Assembly: GCA_963664465.2 (NCBI GenBank)
Contig: CAXXSU010000011.1
Span: 347,959-411,958 of the forward strand
DNA from: CAVOAK01 sp963664465
Lineage (GTDB): Bacteria > Pseudomonadota > Alphaproteobacteria > UBA8366 > CAVOAK01
DNA: 64,000 nucleotides
Direction: 5' to 3'
Shown here: piece after piece, positions 1-9,376 of the stretch
How positions within the stretch are numbered: the first letter of the stretch is position 1
How the letters are laid out: each line of letters begins with the position of its first letter
Notes under the pieces: generated by a model
What the model saw: the letters and a program-made list of their open reading frames with translations, nothing else
Told to the model about the DNA's origin: nothing
The model's database searches: none
Position numbers and translations under genes: made by a program

Positions 1-735
1 GCACTAAATGACGCATAGTGCCGACGCTTTCCTTTGTGTTCAGGATAAGAAGAAACTGCTTTTCAGCATCTTCAAAATTGCCAAAGGACTGCTCGGCTTG
101 GCCTACACGGATGCTGAAGATCGGTTATAAAGTTTTGATTCAGGCCTTGCGCGTCGGCGATAACAACTCTCCGCTTTCCTGTAATCAAGGAGCCAATCGC
201 TGCGCCCAAGGGCGATAGCTGCACGGCCACGCTTAGATAAAAGTTGGCTAGCTCATTCGGCCTCGCGCCTTCCGACGGCTGAGTTGCCAGCATCGCTCAA
301 CTTTGATAGGTTCGGGGTTGGCCACTGCCTGTTCGTCGAATCGCCGTGATGTCGCTTGATGTCTTGGGCGGTGGCGTGAAAGAACGGCCCTGGAACGTCG
401 CAGGTCCGGCGCCATACCAGCGACACCGATCGAGGTTGTCTGGCAAGCGGAGCGCAAACATCAAGCCGATCGCGGCGATGCAGCGGTCCATGAACGGCTT
501 CCAGACAAATTTGCGGCCACCCATTGGTCGTTCGAATAATCAAGTTTCAGGCTCCGAGTTGTTGGATGAGGTTCACGCAACCTGGCGAGCCGATATCTGC
601 CGAATGCCAGCTTGTGGCTAAAACGGACCTTCCGATACCGGCTCGTGACGTCCGGCTCTTCCACGCTAAACCGGGCATCGTCGTGAGCGGCTCCTTGCTA
701 ATGACCCATACCGTGAGTGGCGTGAAATTGAGCCC
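1..735 (-). pseudogene. Decayed duplicate of the TPR lipoprotein gene and its upstream region
   Basis: The first 110 bases are nearly identical to 2350-2460. After that the two stretches stay alignable to about 3110 but carry many small insertions, deletions and substitutions. The minus-strand frame that is open at 2291-2855 is broken here several times, so no full product can be made. The copy includes the remnant of the upstream palindrome near 599-625. It is a direct duplicate flanking a chimeric IS1182-like element, and it may extend left of the window. Either it is a genuine decaying duplication or an error-rich assembly copy of the same locus; the indel-rich divergence fits both. Confidence 0.6.
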
Positions 736-739
736 TTAT

Positions 740-846
740 CAGCCCGTTGAAGTCTTCCCTGGAAAGTCGGCATGGTTGATTCTCTGGTGTTTGAAGGGGG
801 GTTCGCCATGGCGATGGGACAGCAGAAGGATCGTCAGGGCGACTTG
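740..846 (+). mobile_element. Inverted 5' end fragment of the IS1182-like element
   Basis: From CAGCCCGTTGA at 740 the sequence matches the left end and transposase start of the intact element at 61555-61670 in plus orientation, including the first codons after the ATG near 810. At about 846 it switches abruptly into the opposite-orientation element. The preceding four bases, TTAT, do not match the TTAC at the far end of the element (2291-2294), so the target duplication is not intact. This points to a rearranged or chimeric element rather than one clean insertion. Confidence 0.6.
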
Positions 847-2290
847 CGGTTGGTCGGCCATCGCTCCGTCAGACGATGCAGGACGATCTGAACGACCAGG
901 ACGGCTCCAGCGGGCCGTAACAAGCCACGAACAAGGCGCCAATTCCGCCCGCCACGGCCTCCTTCGGGGTGCCGGCGCCGATGAGTTGGCGCATCAGCAA
1001 CGATAGGTTGTGGCCGGCGACGTGAAGCAGGTATCGCTTTGCTGCACGTTCTCGCGGCCCCGAAGCCAGGTCGGTGCGCATACCGCCGCGATCGAGGTTG
1101 TGGGCAAAGGAGCGCTCGACGATCTCGGCGCATGCAGCTTGAAGGCTTCCCTGGCAACACCCCCGATAACAGCCGGGTACCGGTTGTTGGTGACCGCCCA
1201 GGCGAGCCGCATCATCTCGCGTGCCAGCGCGCAAAACTCTCTTCTGCTTGGGCTCGGAGATCCGGCTCTTCCAAGGGGACCGTCGTCGAGCGCCTTCAAG
1301 ACCAACCGTGAGTGGACAGCCCTTATCGGTCGGACACATTCGGCCGGATCTTCGGCCGCTTCGGCGCCACATCCACCGCCTCGAGGTTTGCCTCGGCCGC
1401 CGCCAGGGTCTTGGGAAGCGTTGTCGTATCGCCCTCGTCGGCCGGGTGCAGCTCCGCAAGGGCCACCACCGCGCCGGTGTCCAGATCCACCGCGTGCTCG
1501 GGCTTGTAGGCCAGGTGCGTGGTGCCGTCCTTCATCTTGGCGATCTTGGCCTCGGGGTCGCGAGCTCCTGGAAACTGCCAGTCCTGGTTCGAGAGCTTCT
1601 TGCCCTTGCGCTTGCGGTCCAGACGCGCCAGATGCCTCAGCCGTGGGTGTCTCGATACCGCTCTCCTGGGCCAAGCGCTCCAGCATCCCCCGGTAACCCT
1701 CGCCCGTGTCCCTCCGCACGATGTTGCGCAGCGCCGCGTTGGCCTCCATGGTCGAGGCATCCACCCCGATGCGCTCGCCCTTCACCAGACCCGCCTCGGC
1801 GATCAGCGCCAGGACCCAGTCAAACACCGCCGTGTGGACTTCATGGGGCAGGCGCGCGCGGGTCCGTGACTAGCCAGGAATGGTCCGGCACCCGTTCCCG
1901 CATCTCCAACAGCAGGAACTCCCGTAGCGACAGGGAATCCGAGCAGCGCCACTCCAGCCCACGCTCAGAGTCGATACCCTCGAAGTAGCCCACCAGGTGC
2001 ATACGGAAGTAGCGCCCGGGTGGCACCGAAGGCGCCCCCATCCTGGCCGCGTAATAGGGCTGGCAGACCGCCTCGGCGAAGCCGTCGAAGCCGCCCTCGA
2101 TTGGTACCAACTGCAGGCGGTCGTAAAATACATGACCAGGCGAGCGCGGCATCTCCGACCAGCTCACCATCAAGTCCCCCTGACGATCCTTCTGCTGTCC
2201 CATCGCCATCAGCGAACCCCCCTTCAGGCCAGGACACCAGAGAATCAGACCATGCCGACTTCGTCCAGGGAAGACTTCGTCAACGGGCTG
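847..2290 (-). mobile_element. Decayed IS1182-like insertion sequence
   Basis: The minus strand encodes pieces of the same transposase found intact at 61636-62991. The N-terminal piece lies at 1841-2209, with the next pieces at 994-1827 and around 1323-1760 in other frames. Small insertions of one to four bases, for example near 1560-1580 and 1300-1345, break the frame repeatedly, so no active transposase is expected. The terminal inverted repeat TCAACGGGCTG ends at 2290 and is followed by TTAC, the likely target site inside the lipoprotein gene. The other terminus is replaced by the inverted fragment at 740-846. Confidence 0.75.
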
Positions 2291-2855
2291 TTACCGCCCG
2301 ATCTCGGATTATCTCTGCAGCGTCAAGATCGCCAATATCCTCATAAAACCGCACTAAATGACGCATAGTGCCGACGCTTTCCTTTGTGTTCAGGATAAGA
2401 AGAAACTGCTTTTCAGCATCTTCAAAATTGCCAAAGGACTGCTCGGCTTGGCCTACACGGCTGCGAAGATCGGTTATAAAGTTTTGATTCAGGCCTTGCG
2501 CGTCGGCGATAAAACTCTCCGCTTTCCTGTAATCCCTGAGCCATTGATCGCTGCGCCCAAGGGCGATAGCTGCACGGCCACGCTTTAGATAAAAGTTGGC
2601 TAGCTCATTCGGCCTCGCGCCTTCCGACGGCTGACTATCTGCCAGATCGCTCATACTTTGAATATCTTCGGGGTTGGCCACTGCCTGTTCGTCGAGGATC
2701 GCCGTGATGTCCTTGATGGTCTTGGGCGGTGGCGTGAAAGAACGGCCCTGGAACGTCGCAGTTATCTGTTTCGCCTCTTCCAGCGACGCCGATTGGGTGG
2801 TCTGGCAAGCGGCAAGCGCAAACATCAAGCCGATCGCGACGATGATGCGGTCCAT
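2291..2855 (-). pseudogene. TPR-containing lipoprotein, C-terminus cut by IS insertion
   Basis: The minus-strand frame begins at the ATG at 2855 with a lipoprotein signal (hydrophobic stretch ending in LAAC-QTT), so the mature protein would be lipid-anchored at the new N-terminal Cys. About 190 residues of helical TPR-like repeats follow, including an EDAEKQFLLIL-type helix, before the frame runs into the IS1182-like end at 2290. The native 3' end is not visible in the window. Lipidated TPR proteins usually act as periplasmic scaffolds; the specific role here is unknown. The start was chosen because the lipobox lies about 17 residues downstream of it; a longer frame to 2915 lacks a good leader. 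Confidence 0.65.
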
Positions 2856-2980
2856 AACGCCTTTTCCCAGACAAATTTGCGTGCGTTCGCCCATTGGTCG
2901 TTCGAAGTATATCAAGTTTCAGGCTGGAGTTTTGTGATGAGGTTCACACAACATTGTACTGGCACTTGCCGATATTGCCG

Positions 2981-3100
2981 AATGTCTGCTTGTGGCTATA
3001 AGCGGACATTCACCGATACCGGCGGTGACGTCCGCTTTCCACGCTAAACCGGACATCGGTAGTGAGCGGCTCGAACGTCTGCTAATGACCCATAGCAGAC
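2981..3100. repeat. Palindromic repeat cluster (30-bp family)
   Basis: A palindrome at 2981-3010 has arms AATGTCTGCT and AGCGGACATT around a TGTGGCTATA loop. A second with a different loop (ATGACCCATA) lies at 3077-3100, and a degenerate one falls between them. The same arms recur at 3667-3696, 5049-5133 and 6582-6706, so this is a dispersed intergenic repeat family. Two loop types, GGCTA and ATGACCCA, are seen. Function is unknown; it could fold as RNA hairpins or bind protein. Confidence 0.75.
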
Positions 3101-3214
3101 ATCAGACGACATCCGTCTGCTAAATTGAACACATCTTAGCGCAGGAAATTTCTTTGACATTCGCATTGCCACCTTCGACTCTCATTGTGTTTGGGAAATT
3201 TAAGGACCTTGTCT

Positions 3215-3589
3215 ATGCGAAAACTAGCTCTTAGTGCCGGTTTAGCAGTCGGATTGATCGGCGGAAATGTCTTTGCGGATCACGGACAGATTACCGGTGC
3301 CGCACTCGAAGACTTGTTTGCCGGCGCAACAGCCCACGGCAAGACGTCCAAGGGCGTAAACTACACGACCAAATTCAACCCAGATGGTTCAGTAAAGCTC
3401 GACGCGATCAGCGGATTTAAGGACAGCGGCAAATGGCGGCTCAACGGTAACGCCTATTGTGCGACGTGGAAGAAGGTTCGCAAGGGCAAGGATGCCTGTT
3501 GGGAGGTGTTCCATAAGGCCGGTGATGACTACCACCTAAAGACCACCGATGGGCTCGCTGATTCCATAGACGTAAAAATGTTGAAATAG
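3215..3589 (+). CDS. Small secreted protein of unknown function
   Basis: The product is 124 residues with a Sec signal peptide ending around FADHG. The mature domain contains glycine-rich beta-type sequence and two closely spaced cysteines in a KWRLNG-C-W...CW arrangement. It resembles small alphaproteobacterial secreted proteins of the DUF995-like type, which have a GKWR(L/V)xGxxxC core, but the family assignment is tentative. The ATG at 3215 is preferred over an upstream in-frame start at 3185 because AAGGA lies just upstream and the leader then begins MRKLALS. The gene stands alone between palindromic repeats and an IS5 element. Confidence 0.6.
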   Translation: MRKLALSAGLAVGLIGGNVFADHGQITGAALEDLFAGATAHGKTSKGVNYTTKFNPDGSVKLDAISGFKDSGKWRLNGNAYCATWKKVRKGKDACWEVFHKAGDDYHLKTTDGLADSIDVKMLK

Positions 3590-3666
3590 AGCGGGACGCA
3601 CTTTGAGGCAGGACGCGTAATTATCGCGCAACCTGCCCAAGGCCCCACAACTCCCATAAATAAACG

Positions 3667-3740
3667 AACGTCCGCTTTTGGCTAATAGCGGACATTGAGC
3701 CATCCAGTGAGTTATTTCTGCTTTACCCCCGGAAGCGGAC
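3667..3740. repeat. Palindromic repeat copies next to IS5
   Basis: The palindrome at 3667-3696 has arms AACGTCCGCTT and AGCGGACATT with a TTGGCTAA-type loop. A second, partial hairpin with CTGCTTT and GGAAGCGGAC arms spans about 3715-3740 and ends just before the TTAA target site of the IS5 element. This belongs to the dispersed family described at 2981-3100. Confidence 0.65.
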
Positions 3741-3748
3741 CTATTTAA

Positions 3749-5034
3749 GGGCACCTCTAAGAATTGGTGAGTTGCCGGAGGATATTGTTTAACTAGGCTG
3801 TCACCAGCTCCAGCCATGCCGGAGCCGAGATTTTCGGGGTCTTCCACGCTCCAATTGAGTTATTTCCGCTTCAAGACCGTCCCCAGGCGGTCTTCTCCTC
3901 CGAGTATCGTCACACGGCCGCCGCGAGACGCTCCAGTTGGACCAGGCGGCGCATGTTGTAGGCGAGGTTCTTCAACCCGATCCGCGCCTTCGCCCGCACC
4001 AGCCCGACACTACGCACCAGCGTCCCGCCCATGTCGTTGCTCTGGGCCCCGAAGACATGCTCGACGCGGACCCGAACCGACGAACGGGTCTTGTTGCCTT
4101 GCTTCTCGCGCTCGCTCAACGGCTTGTTGCGGCGGCCCTTGCGATGGATCCGGCTCCGCAACCCCTTCTCCTTCAGCGACGCCTCGATCTCCGCCGAGCG
4201 GTAAGCGCTGTCCGCCCACACACCCAAAGCCGTGTTGTCCCCATCCAGGATATCGTCGAGGACTTGGCTGTCGTGCTCCGCCGCGTCGCTTACATGATAG
4301 CGCCGCACCAGCTTGTGCCGACGGTCCACGTTGACATGGTTCTTGTAACCGTAATGGCTCTTGCCGTGCTTCTTGGTCCACCGCGCCTCGACATCCTTTT
4401 GGCGCCGCTTTGCCGGCTTGTCCTCCCAGCCTGCCGGCGTCTCGCCCGCCTTTATCCGCGCGTTCTCCTCGCGGCTGTTGCGCTGTTTGGGTACCGCCAC
4501 AATCGAGGCGTCGATGATCTGGCCGCCCATCGCCAGATAGCCCTGATCCTTCAGGTAGCCATCGAACGTCTCGAATAAAGCCTCGATCACGCCAGCTTGC
4601 GTTAACTGTTCGCGGTACAGCCACACCGTCTTGGCGTCGGGAACCCGGCCCTCTAGACCCAACCCCAGAAATCGCATGAACGACAGGCGGTCACGGATCT
4701 GATGCTCAACTTGGTCGTCCGAGAGATTGTAGAGCGCGCACAGAATGATCGTCTTGAACATCACAATCGCATCCCACGGCTTGCGTCCCGCCCGCGATTT
4801 GCGCACCTTGTCCGCACGCCGCCACACCGCCTCAAGACGGGCGCGCAAGTCCTCCCACGGAACCACCCCGTCGATCTTCAAAAGCGGCTCGTTCTTGGCG
4901 TCAAGACCGGAATACCGGTTCCCAAGATCGAAAAACCCCATCTGACCCATCAACCACGCCTCCCGCTATCAACAAATCGTCAACCCGATTCTAAATCGAC
5001 GACGCCCGAAAAAGGAGAATTTTTAGAGGTTCCC
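3749..5034 (-). mobile_element. IS5-family insertion sequence with TTAA duplication
   Basis: The element is 1286 bp long. Near-perfect inverted ends GGGCACCTCTAA (3749-3760) and TTAGAGGTTCCC (5023-5034) are flanked by direct TTAA copies at 3745-3748 and 5035-5038. A four-base target duplication and the ends fit the IS5 family. It carries a single intact transposase and lies inside a cluster of palindromic repeats. Confidence 0.9.
3910..4950 (-). CDS. IS5-family DDE transposase
   Basis: An intact frame of about 346 residues starts at the ATG at 4950, where GGGAGG lies a suitable distance upstream. The N-terminus (MGQMGFFDLGNRYSGL) and body match the IS5-group pattern. The DDE residues are visible in IIDASIVAVP, WADSAYRS and RVRVEHVFG. 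The gene fills most of the 1286-bp element. No frameshift or stop is seen, so it may be active. Confidence 0.92.
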   Translation of the reverse strand: MGQMGFFDLGNRYSGLDAKNEPLLKIDGVVPWEDLRARLEAVWRRADKVRKSRAGRKPWDAIVMFKTIILCALYNLSDDQVEHQIRDRLSFMRFLGLGLEGRVPDAKTVWLYREQLTQAGVIEALFETFDGYLKDQGYLAMGGQIIDASIVAVPKQRNSREENARIKAGETPAGWEDKPAKRRQKDVEARWTKKHGKSHYGYKNHVNVDRRHKLVRRYHVSDAAEHDSQVLDDILDGDNTALGVWADSAYRSAEIEASLKEKGLRSRIHRKGRRNKPLSEREKQGNKTRSSVRVRVEHVFGAQSNDMGGTLVRSVGLVRAKARIGLKNLAYNMRRLVQLERLAAAV

Positions 5035-5048
5035 TTAAGCACTGGCGA

Positions 5049-5133
5049 TCATGTCCGCTTCTGACCCAGCAAAAGGTCCTGGCGACGTGAACATGTGCAC
5101 GTTCTCGCGGCCCCGAAGCCAAAGCGGACATTC
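5049..5133. repeat. Palindrome split by a scrap of the IS1182-like element
   Basis: A left arm with half loop (ATGTCCGCTTCTGACCC at 5051-5067) and a right arm (AAGCGGACATT at 5122-5132) belong to the 30-bp palindrome family. They are separated by about 50 bases that include GCACGTTCTCGCGGCCCCG, which matches the transposase region of the IS1182-like element (compare 1040-1066). The scrap sits inside the loop of the palindrome. Confidence 0.55.
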
Positions 5134-5207
5134 CTCGCCTTTGACTGACTCGCGGTAGTTGTCCAAGAGAATTGCTGCAGGCATCATGGAGTTGGGGAGG
5201 AATCACA

Positions 5208-6539
5208 ATGAGAGCACCTCGCCTATATTTAGCGCTATTTGCCGTCCTGTGGCTCTGGCCCGCAACCACCATCGGCCAGTCCTCGGCGCTGATGGACGCG
5301 TTCAACCGGTACGAGGAGCTTTATGCCCAGGGCCGCTTTGAAGAGGCTTTTCCCATTGCAGAGAAGGCGCTAATGCTGGCCGAGCGGGAGTTCGGCCCAA
5401 AGCACCAGAATACAGCTATATTTCTCGTTAACCTGGCGGAGCTCTACCGCGCCCAGGACAAGTACGCCGAGGTCGAGCCGCTCTATGAGCGTGCGTTGGC
5501 GATTTTGGAGAAGGCGCTGGGGTCGGACCATCCAGTCGTGGCCAACGCCCTCTTCGACCTGGCGGTGCTCTACGACGAACAGGGCAAATACGAAGAGGCG
5601 GAGCCCCTCTATCGGCGCGCCCTTGACGTTCACGAGAAAGCTCTCGGGCCGGACCATCCGGATGTCGCCTTGGTCCTTTATGGGCTGGCGCGGCTCATCA
5701 ACCGCCAGCGTCGCTTCGAGGAGGCCGAACCGTTCTACGTGAGGGCACTCGCCATCGAAAACGATCTTGCCGATCTCTTATTCAATGAAGGCAATCATGC
5801 GGAGGCGGAAGCCGTATACAATCGTGTGTGGGAAACCACCGAGGACGTATTTGGGTTCGAACACCAAGAGGTCGCGAAGATCCTAAATAAATATGTAGTG
5901 CTGTTGCGCACGATGGGAAAGCTTGAGACCGCTTCGCTGTTGGAAGCTCGCGCAACGGAAATCTGGGCCATAAACGCGAAGGCCGCCAATTGGGATATAG
6001 GCCTCGCCGCATTAAAAGCGGGAGAGCACGCCGCCGCATTGGAGGCGTGGCTTCCGCTGGCGCATCAGGGTAATCCAGAATTGCAAAGCAATGTCGCCAC
6101 CTCGTACGTTTTTCTGGGAAATGACGAAGAGGCGCTGAAGTGGTGGCATCGGGCCGCTGAGCAGGGTCACGCACACGCCGAGTATTCCATTGGTACTAGA
6201 ATTTTGAACGGAGACGCAGGGCTGCCTCAAGACAGCAAAAAAGCCGCCATTTGGTTACAACGAGCCGCCGAGAAAGGGCACAAGTCCGCGCAATACAATC
6301 TCGGTCTCATGTACTTTACGGGCAACGGCGTGCAGCAGGATTATGTGCAAGCGCATATGTGGTTTGAACTTTCTGCATCAGGGTATCAGGCGGCGATTGA
6401 CGAGGGTTTCGATTTCGATTTGAAAATGTACAAGAAGGATGCTGAGAGGATGAGCAAAAAGGCCGCAGGTAAGCTAAGTCGGACGCAAAGGGAGGAAGTG
6501 CGAATGATGCTGAATCAGTGGACCGCCAAGTCGAAATGA
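5208..6539 (+). CDS. Secreted TPR and Sel1-repeat protein
   Basis: The product is 443 residues. A signal peptide (LYLALFAVLWLWPATTIGQ) is followed by kinesin-light-chain-like TPR units, each about 42 residues with the pattern YAEVEPLYERALAILEKALG-DHP (residues 25-190). Sel1-type repeats with YNLGLMYFTGNGV-type motifs come near residues 310-410. Such repeats form solenoids for protein binding; the partner is unknown. GGGGAGG sits just upstream of the ATG at 5208, which was preferred over an earlier in-frame start. Flanked by palindromic repeats on both sides, it appears monocistronic. Confidence 0.8.
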   Translation: MRAPRLYLALFAVLWLWPATTIGQSSALMDAFNRYEELYAQGRFEEAFPIAEKALMLAEREFGPKHQNTAIFLVNLAELYRAQDKYAEVEPLYERALAILEKALGSDHPVVANALFDLAVLYDEQGKYEEAEPLYRRALDVHEKALGPDHPDVALVLYGLARLINRQRRFEEAEPFYVRALAIENDLADLLFNEGNHAEAEAVYNRVWETTEDVFGFEHQEVAKILNKYVVLLRTMGKLETASLLEARATEIWAINAKAANWDIGLAALKAGEHAAALEAWLPLAHQGNPELQSNVATSYVFLGNDEEALKWWHRAAEQGHAHAEYSIGTRILNGDAGLPQDSKKAAIWLQRAAEKGHKSAQYNLGLMYFTGNGVQQDYVQAHMWFELSASGYQAAIDEGFDFDLKMYKKDAERMSKKAAGKLSRTQREEVRMMLNQWTAKSK

Positions 6540-6839
6540 CTTGTTGTAGACACGGCTACGCCGCTCATAGAAAATCAGCCGGAATGTCCGCTTCTGGCTA
6601 CAAGCAGACCATCATCATGAGTTTGGAATAGGTCTGCTTAGCGACCGAAAGCGGACGTAACTGGCGGCATAGTTAAATGTCCGCTTATGACCCAAAGCGG
6701 ACATTTGGATCGACTATTGAGGAACGTTGACGCCGAACAAAGAAGCCAATAAACAGCTGCGTCAACGTAGATACACTTGTTGATAAAGGTTAGTATTATT
6801 TAATATTATTGTTTAAAATAAAACGTTAATCGGACATAA
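6540..6839. repeat. 300-bp intergenic region with three palindromes and an AT-rich promoter region
   Basis: Three members of the palindrome family lie at about 6582-6610 (GGCTA loop type), 6632-6658 and 6675-6706. The last is a perfect inverted repeat with 12-base arms AAATGTCCGCTT and AAGCGGACATTT. From 6770 to 6835 the sequence becomes strongly AT-rich, unlike the rest of the window, and probably holds the promoter of the alcohol dehydrogenase gene that starts at 6840. No coding region is apparent. Confidence 0.65.
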
Positions 6840-8024
6840 ATGGCGGAAGCAGTGGCAGACCAATCGATCTTGTCCGGAGTCTGGAGCTGGCCAACCTCGG
6901 TCCGCTTCGGTGCTGGGCGAATCGGTGAAGTAGCGGCCGTCTGCCGGGAGCTCGGCGTGAAATGCCCGCTCCTGGTAACCGATTCTGGACTGGCCGAAAC
7001 TACCATGGTGACCGAGGTGGTCGCGGCAAATGCAGTTGAAGAGCTGCCGACCGCTATCTTCTCCGCAATCAAGGCCAACCCAACTGGGGCCAATATCGAG
7101 GACGGTGTTGTCTGCTTCCGGGCAGGCGGACATGACGGAATTATTGCGTTCGGCGGCGGTAGCGCGCTCGATGCAGGCAAGGCCATCTCCTTCATGGCTG
7201 GCCAACGAAGATCAATCTGGGATTTTATCGACGAAGGCGACAACTGGAAGCGTGCGGATGCTAACGGTATCGCTCCTTTGGTTGCCGTGCCGACGACGGC
7301 TGGCACTGGGTCTGAAGTTGGCCGTGCGTCCGTCATCGTCGACGAGAAGGCTCGGCGAAAGCGCATTATTTTCCATCCAAACATGATGCCGCGTATCGTC
7401 ATTGCAGATCCGGCACTGACGCTCGGATTGCCGCCCGCCATTACCGCGGCGACTGGGATGGACGCTTTGACACATTGTCTCGAAGCCTTCTGCGCGCGCG
7501 GCTTTCAGCCAATGGCGGACGGTGTTGCCCTTGAGGGTTTAAGAATTATCCATGATTGGCTGCCGCGGGCATTCGATGATGGTGCCGATCTCACGGCGCG
7601 CGCGCACATGATGGCGGCGGCATCGATGGGCGCGACCGCATTTCAAAAGGGGCTCGGTGCGGTCCACGCGTTAAGCCATCCAGTGGGCGCGCTTTACGAC
7701 ACCCATCACGGCCTGACCAATGCCGTAATTCTGCCCTACGTTCTCGCCTTCAACCGACCGGCGATTGGTGAACGTCTAACCCATCTGTCGCGTCTGCTCA
7801 ATCTCGGCGAGCCCGCATTTGAGCGCGTCATGAGTTGGATCCTCGGCCTGCGCGCGCGTCTTGGAATACCAAATAGTCTCGCAGAAATAGGCGTCGACGA
7901 TCTGCAAGCCGAAGAAATCGCCCACGCCGCCGCCGAAGACCCGAGCGCTCTCGGTAATCCCTTGGCGGTCGGTCCTGGAGAGCTCGAGTCCGTGTTCCAA
8001 AATGCCCACGACGGCCGACTCTAG
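6840..8024 (+). CDS. Iron-containing (group III) alcohol dehydrogenase
   Basis: A 394-residue NAD(P)-dependent Fe-ADH. The nucleotide-binding FGGGSALDAGKA lies near residue 103. The probable metal ligands are Asp208 and His212 in MDALTHCLEAF, His276 in GAVHALSHP and His290 in DTHHGL; the 14-residue spacing of the last two matches the family. These enzymes interconvert aldehydes and primary alcohols in the cytoplasm. It is followed on the same strand, after 180 bases, by an MtnA-type isomerase and an aldolase-SDR fusion. A role in reducing the aldehyde released by that aldolase (methylthioacetaldehyde or acetaldehyde) is therefore inferred. A maleylacetate reductase-like role is a less likely alternative. 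The ribosome-binding site is weak. Confidence 0.85.
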   Translation: MAEAVADQSILSGVWSWPTSVRFGAGRIGEVAAVCRELGVKCPLLVTDSGLAETTMVTEVVAANAVEELPTAIFSAIKANPTGANIEDGVVCFRAGGHDGIIAFGGGSALDAGKAISFMAGQRRSIWDFIDEGDNWKRADANGIAPLVAVPTTAGTGSEVGRASVIVDEKARRKRIIFHPNMMPRIVIADPALTLGLPPAITAATGMDALTHCLEAFCARGFQPMADGVALEGLRIIHDWLPRAFDDGADLTARAHMMAAASMGATAFQKGLGAVHALSHPVGALYDTHHGLTNAVILPYVLAFNRPAIGERLTHLSRLLNLGEPAFERVMSWILGLRARLGIPNSLAEIGVDDLQAEEIAHAAAEDPSALGNPLAVGPGELESVFQNAHDGRL

Positions 8025-8131
8025 TGCCATAAACGATGTGTCGTCAGAGTGGCCATGTCATATTCAACAGGTTGCACGCGAGCGAGGCTCACTTGGCAAT
8101 TGCATCGCGGTCAGTCAGCTATTATGCGTCG

Positions 8132-8176
8132 AGCCAGAATGCATTGGACCAGAATGAATTGAGCCAAAATGAATTG
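8132..8176. repeat. Three tandem 15-bp repeats upstream of mtnA
   Basis: Three imperfect copies lie head to tail: AGCCAGAATGCATTG, GACCAGAATGAATTG and AGCCAAAATGAATTG. They sit about 35 bases before the ribosome-binding site of the isomerase gene and could be an operator array or simply slippage. No coding potential is apparent on the plus strand. Confidence 0.6.
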
Positions 8177-8211
8177 AGAATGCAGCAAGAATTTAGAAGG
8201 AGGCGATGCCC

Positions 8212-9303
8212 ATGAATGTCGACGGCCGTCACTATCGATCGATTTGGCTCGATGATGACGGTTGGCGCGTTGCGATCATCGATCAGCGCCGCCTGCCGTT
8301 CGAATTCGTCGTTCAGCACTTGACCACAGTTGAGGCCGCTGCCGACGCCATTCGCGACATGGCGGTACGTGGTGCCCCACTGATCGGTGCAACTGCAGCC
8401 TACGGCATGGCGCTGGCTATGCAGAGCGACGGATCGGATGAAATGTTGGCCCGAGCACACGACCTTTTGCTCGCGACACGGCCAACCGCGGTCAATCTGC
8501 GTTGGGCGCTGCAGGCGATGCACGCTCTGCTCGCTCCATTGGGACACAATGCGCGCGCGGCGGCAGCCTATGCAAAGGCAGTGGAGCTTTGCGATGAAGA
8601 CGTTGAAATCAATCGAGGCATCGGCAGCCATGGTCTTGCCCTCATCGAAGCCGTTGCCGGCCGCAAGAAGGGGGCTCCGGTTAACATCCTGACCCATTGC
8701 AACGCAGGTTGGCTTGCGACTGTGGATTGGGGCACGGCAACCGCGCCGATCTACATGGCGCATGACCGAGATATCCCGGTCCATGTTTGGGTCGATGAAA
8801 CGCGTCCCCGAAATCAGGGAGCCCGACTGACGGCGTGGGAGCTCGGCCATCACGGCGTCGATCACACGATTGTTGCGGATAATGTAGGCGGACATCTGAT
8901 GCAGACAGGCAGGGTTGACCTGTGCATTACCGGCACCGATCGGACGACCGCCGAAGGCGACGTTGCCAACAAGATCGGTACCTATCTGAAAGCGCTCGCT
9001 GCTCGGGATAACGACGTACCGTTTTACGTCGCGCTCCCGTCACCGACGATCGACTGGTCGTCAGGCGACGGCTTGAGCGACATCCCGATCGAAGAACGCG
9101 ACGGTGCCGAGGTATCTCATATGACCGGGCGTGATGCCGAGGGGCGCGTGACGACCGTGCAAGTCTCACCCGATGGCAGCGCCGTCGCCAACTACGCATT
9201 CGACGTGACACCCGCCAGGCTCGTTACTGGACTTATCACCGAGCGTGGCGTGGCCGAGGCAAGCCGCGCCGGCTTGGTATCGTTGTTCGGCGACCGGCAA
9301 TGA
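8212..9303 (+). CDS. mtnA: Methylthioribose-1-phosphate / 5-deoxyribose-1-phosphate isomerase
   Basis: A 363-residue aldose-ketose isomerase of the eIF2B-like MtnA family. The RGAPLIGATAAYG motif, the catalytic Cys163 in THCNAG and Asp243 in TGTDRTTAEGDVANKIGTY are all present; the equivalent residues in the Bacillus subtilis enzyme are Cys160 and Asp240. IPIEERDGAEV is also conserved. AAGGAGG at 8197-8203 gives 8-base spacing to the ATG at 8212 but only 2 to the ATG at 8206, so 8212 is preferred. It converts 5-methylthioribose-1-phosphate, and in some bacteria 5-deoxyribose-1-phosphate, to the ribulose-1-phosphate form. Position directly before a class II aldolase indicates the DHAP-shunt variant rather than the Met salvage cycle; none of mtnB, mtnC or mtnD is nearby. 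Confidence 0.88.
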   Translation: MNVDGRHYRSIWLDDDGWRVAIIDQRRLPFEFVVQHLTTVEAAADAIRDMAVRGAPLIGATAAYGMALAMQSDGSDEMLARAHDLLLATRPTAVNLRWALQAMHALLAPLGHNARAAAAYAKAVELCDEDVEINRGIGSHGLALIEAVAGRKKGAPVNILTHCNAGWLATVDWGTATAPIYMAHDRDIPVHVWVDETRPRNQGARLTAWELGHHGVDHTIVADNVGGHLMQTGRVDLCITGTDRTTAEGDVANKIGTYLKALAARDNDVPFYVALPSPTIDWSSGDGLSDIPIEERDGAEVSHMTGRDAEGRVTTVQVSPDGSAVANYAFDVTPARLVTGLITERGVAEASRAGLVSLFGDRQ

Positions 9304-9376
9304 AAATGGAACCTAGACGCCGCTCGTTTGCCGCGCTTGCGGGCGTCATGTTATTGGAGCGGTCGGGAGGCGCGCG

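Noticed and set aside
3536..3847. Minus-strand ORF of 103 codons
   Set aside because: It overlaps the secreted-protein gene, palindromic repeats and the IS5 end; no ribosome-binding site or domain.
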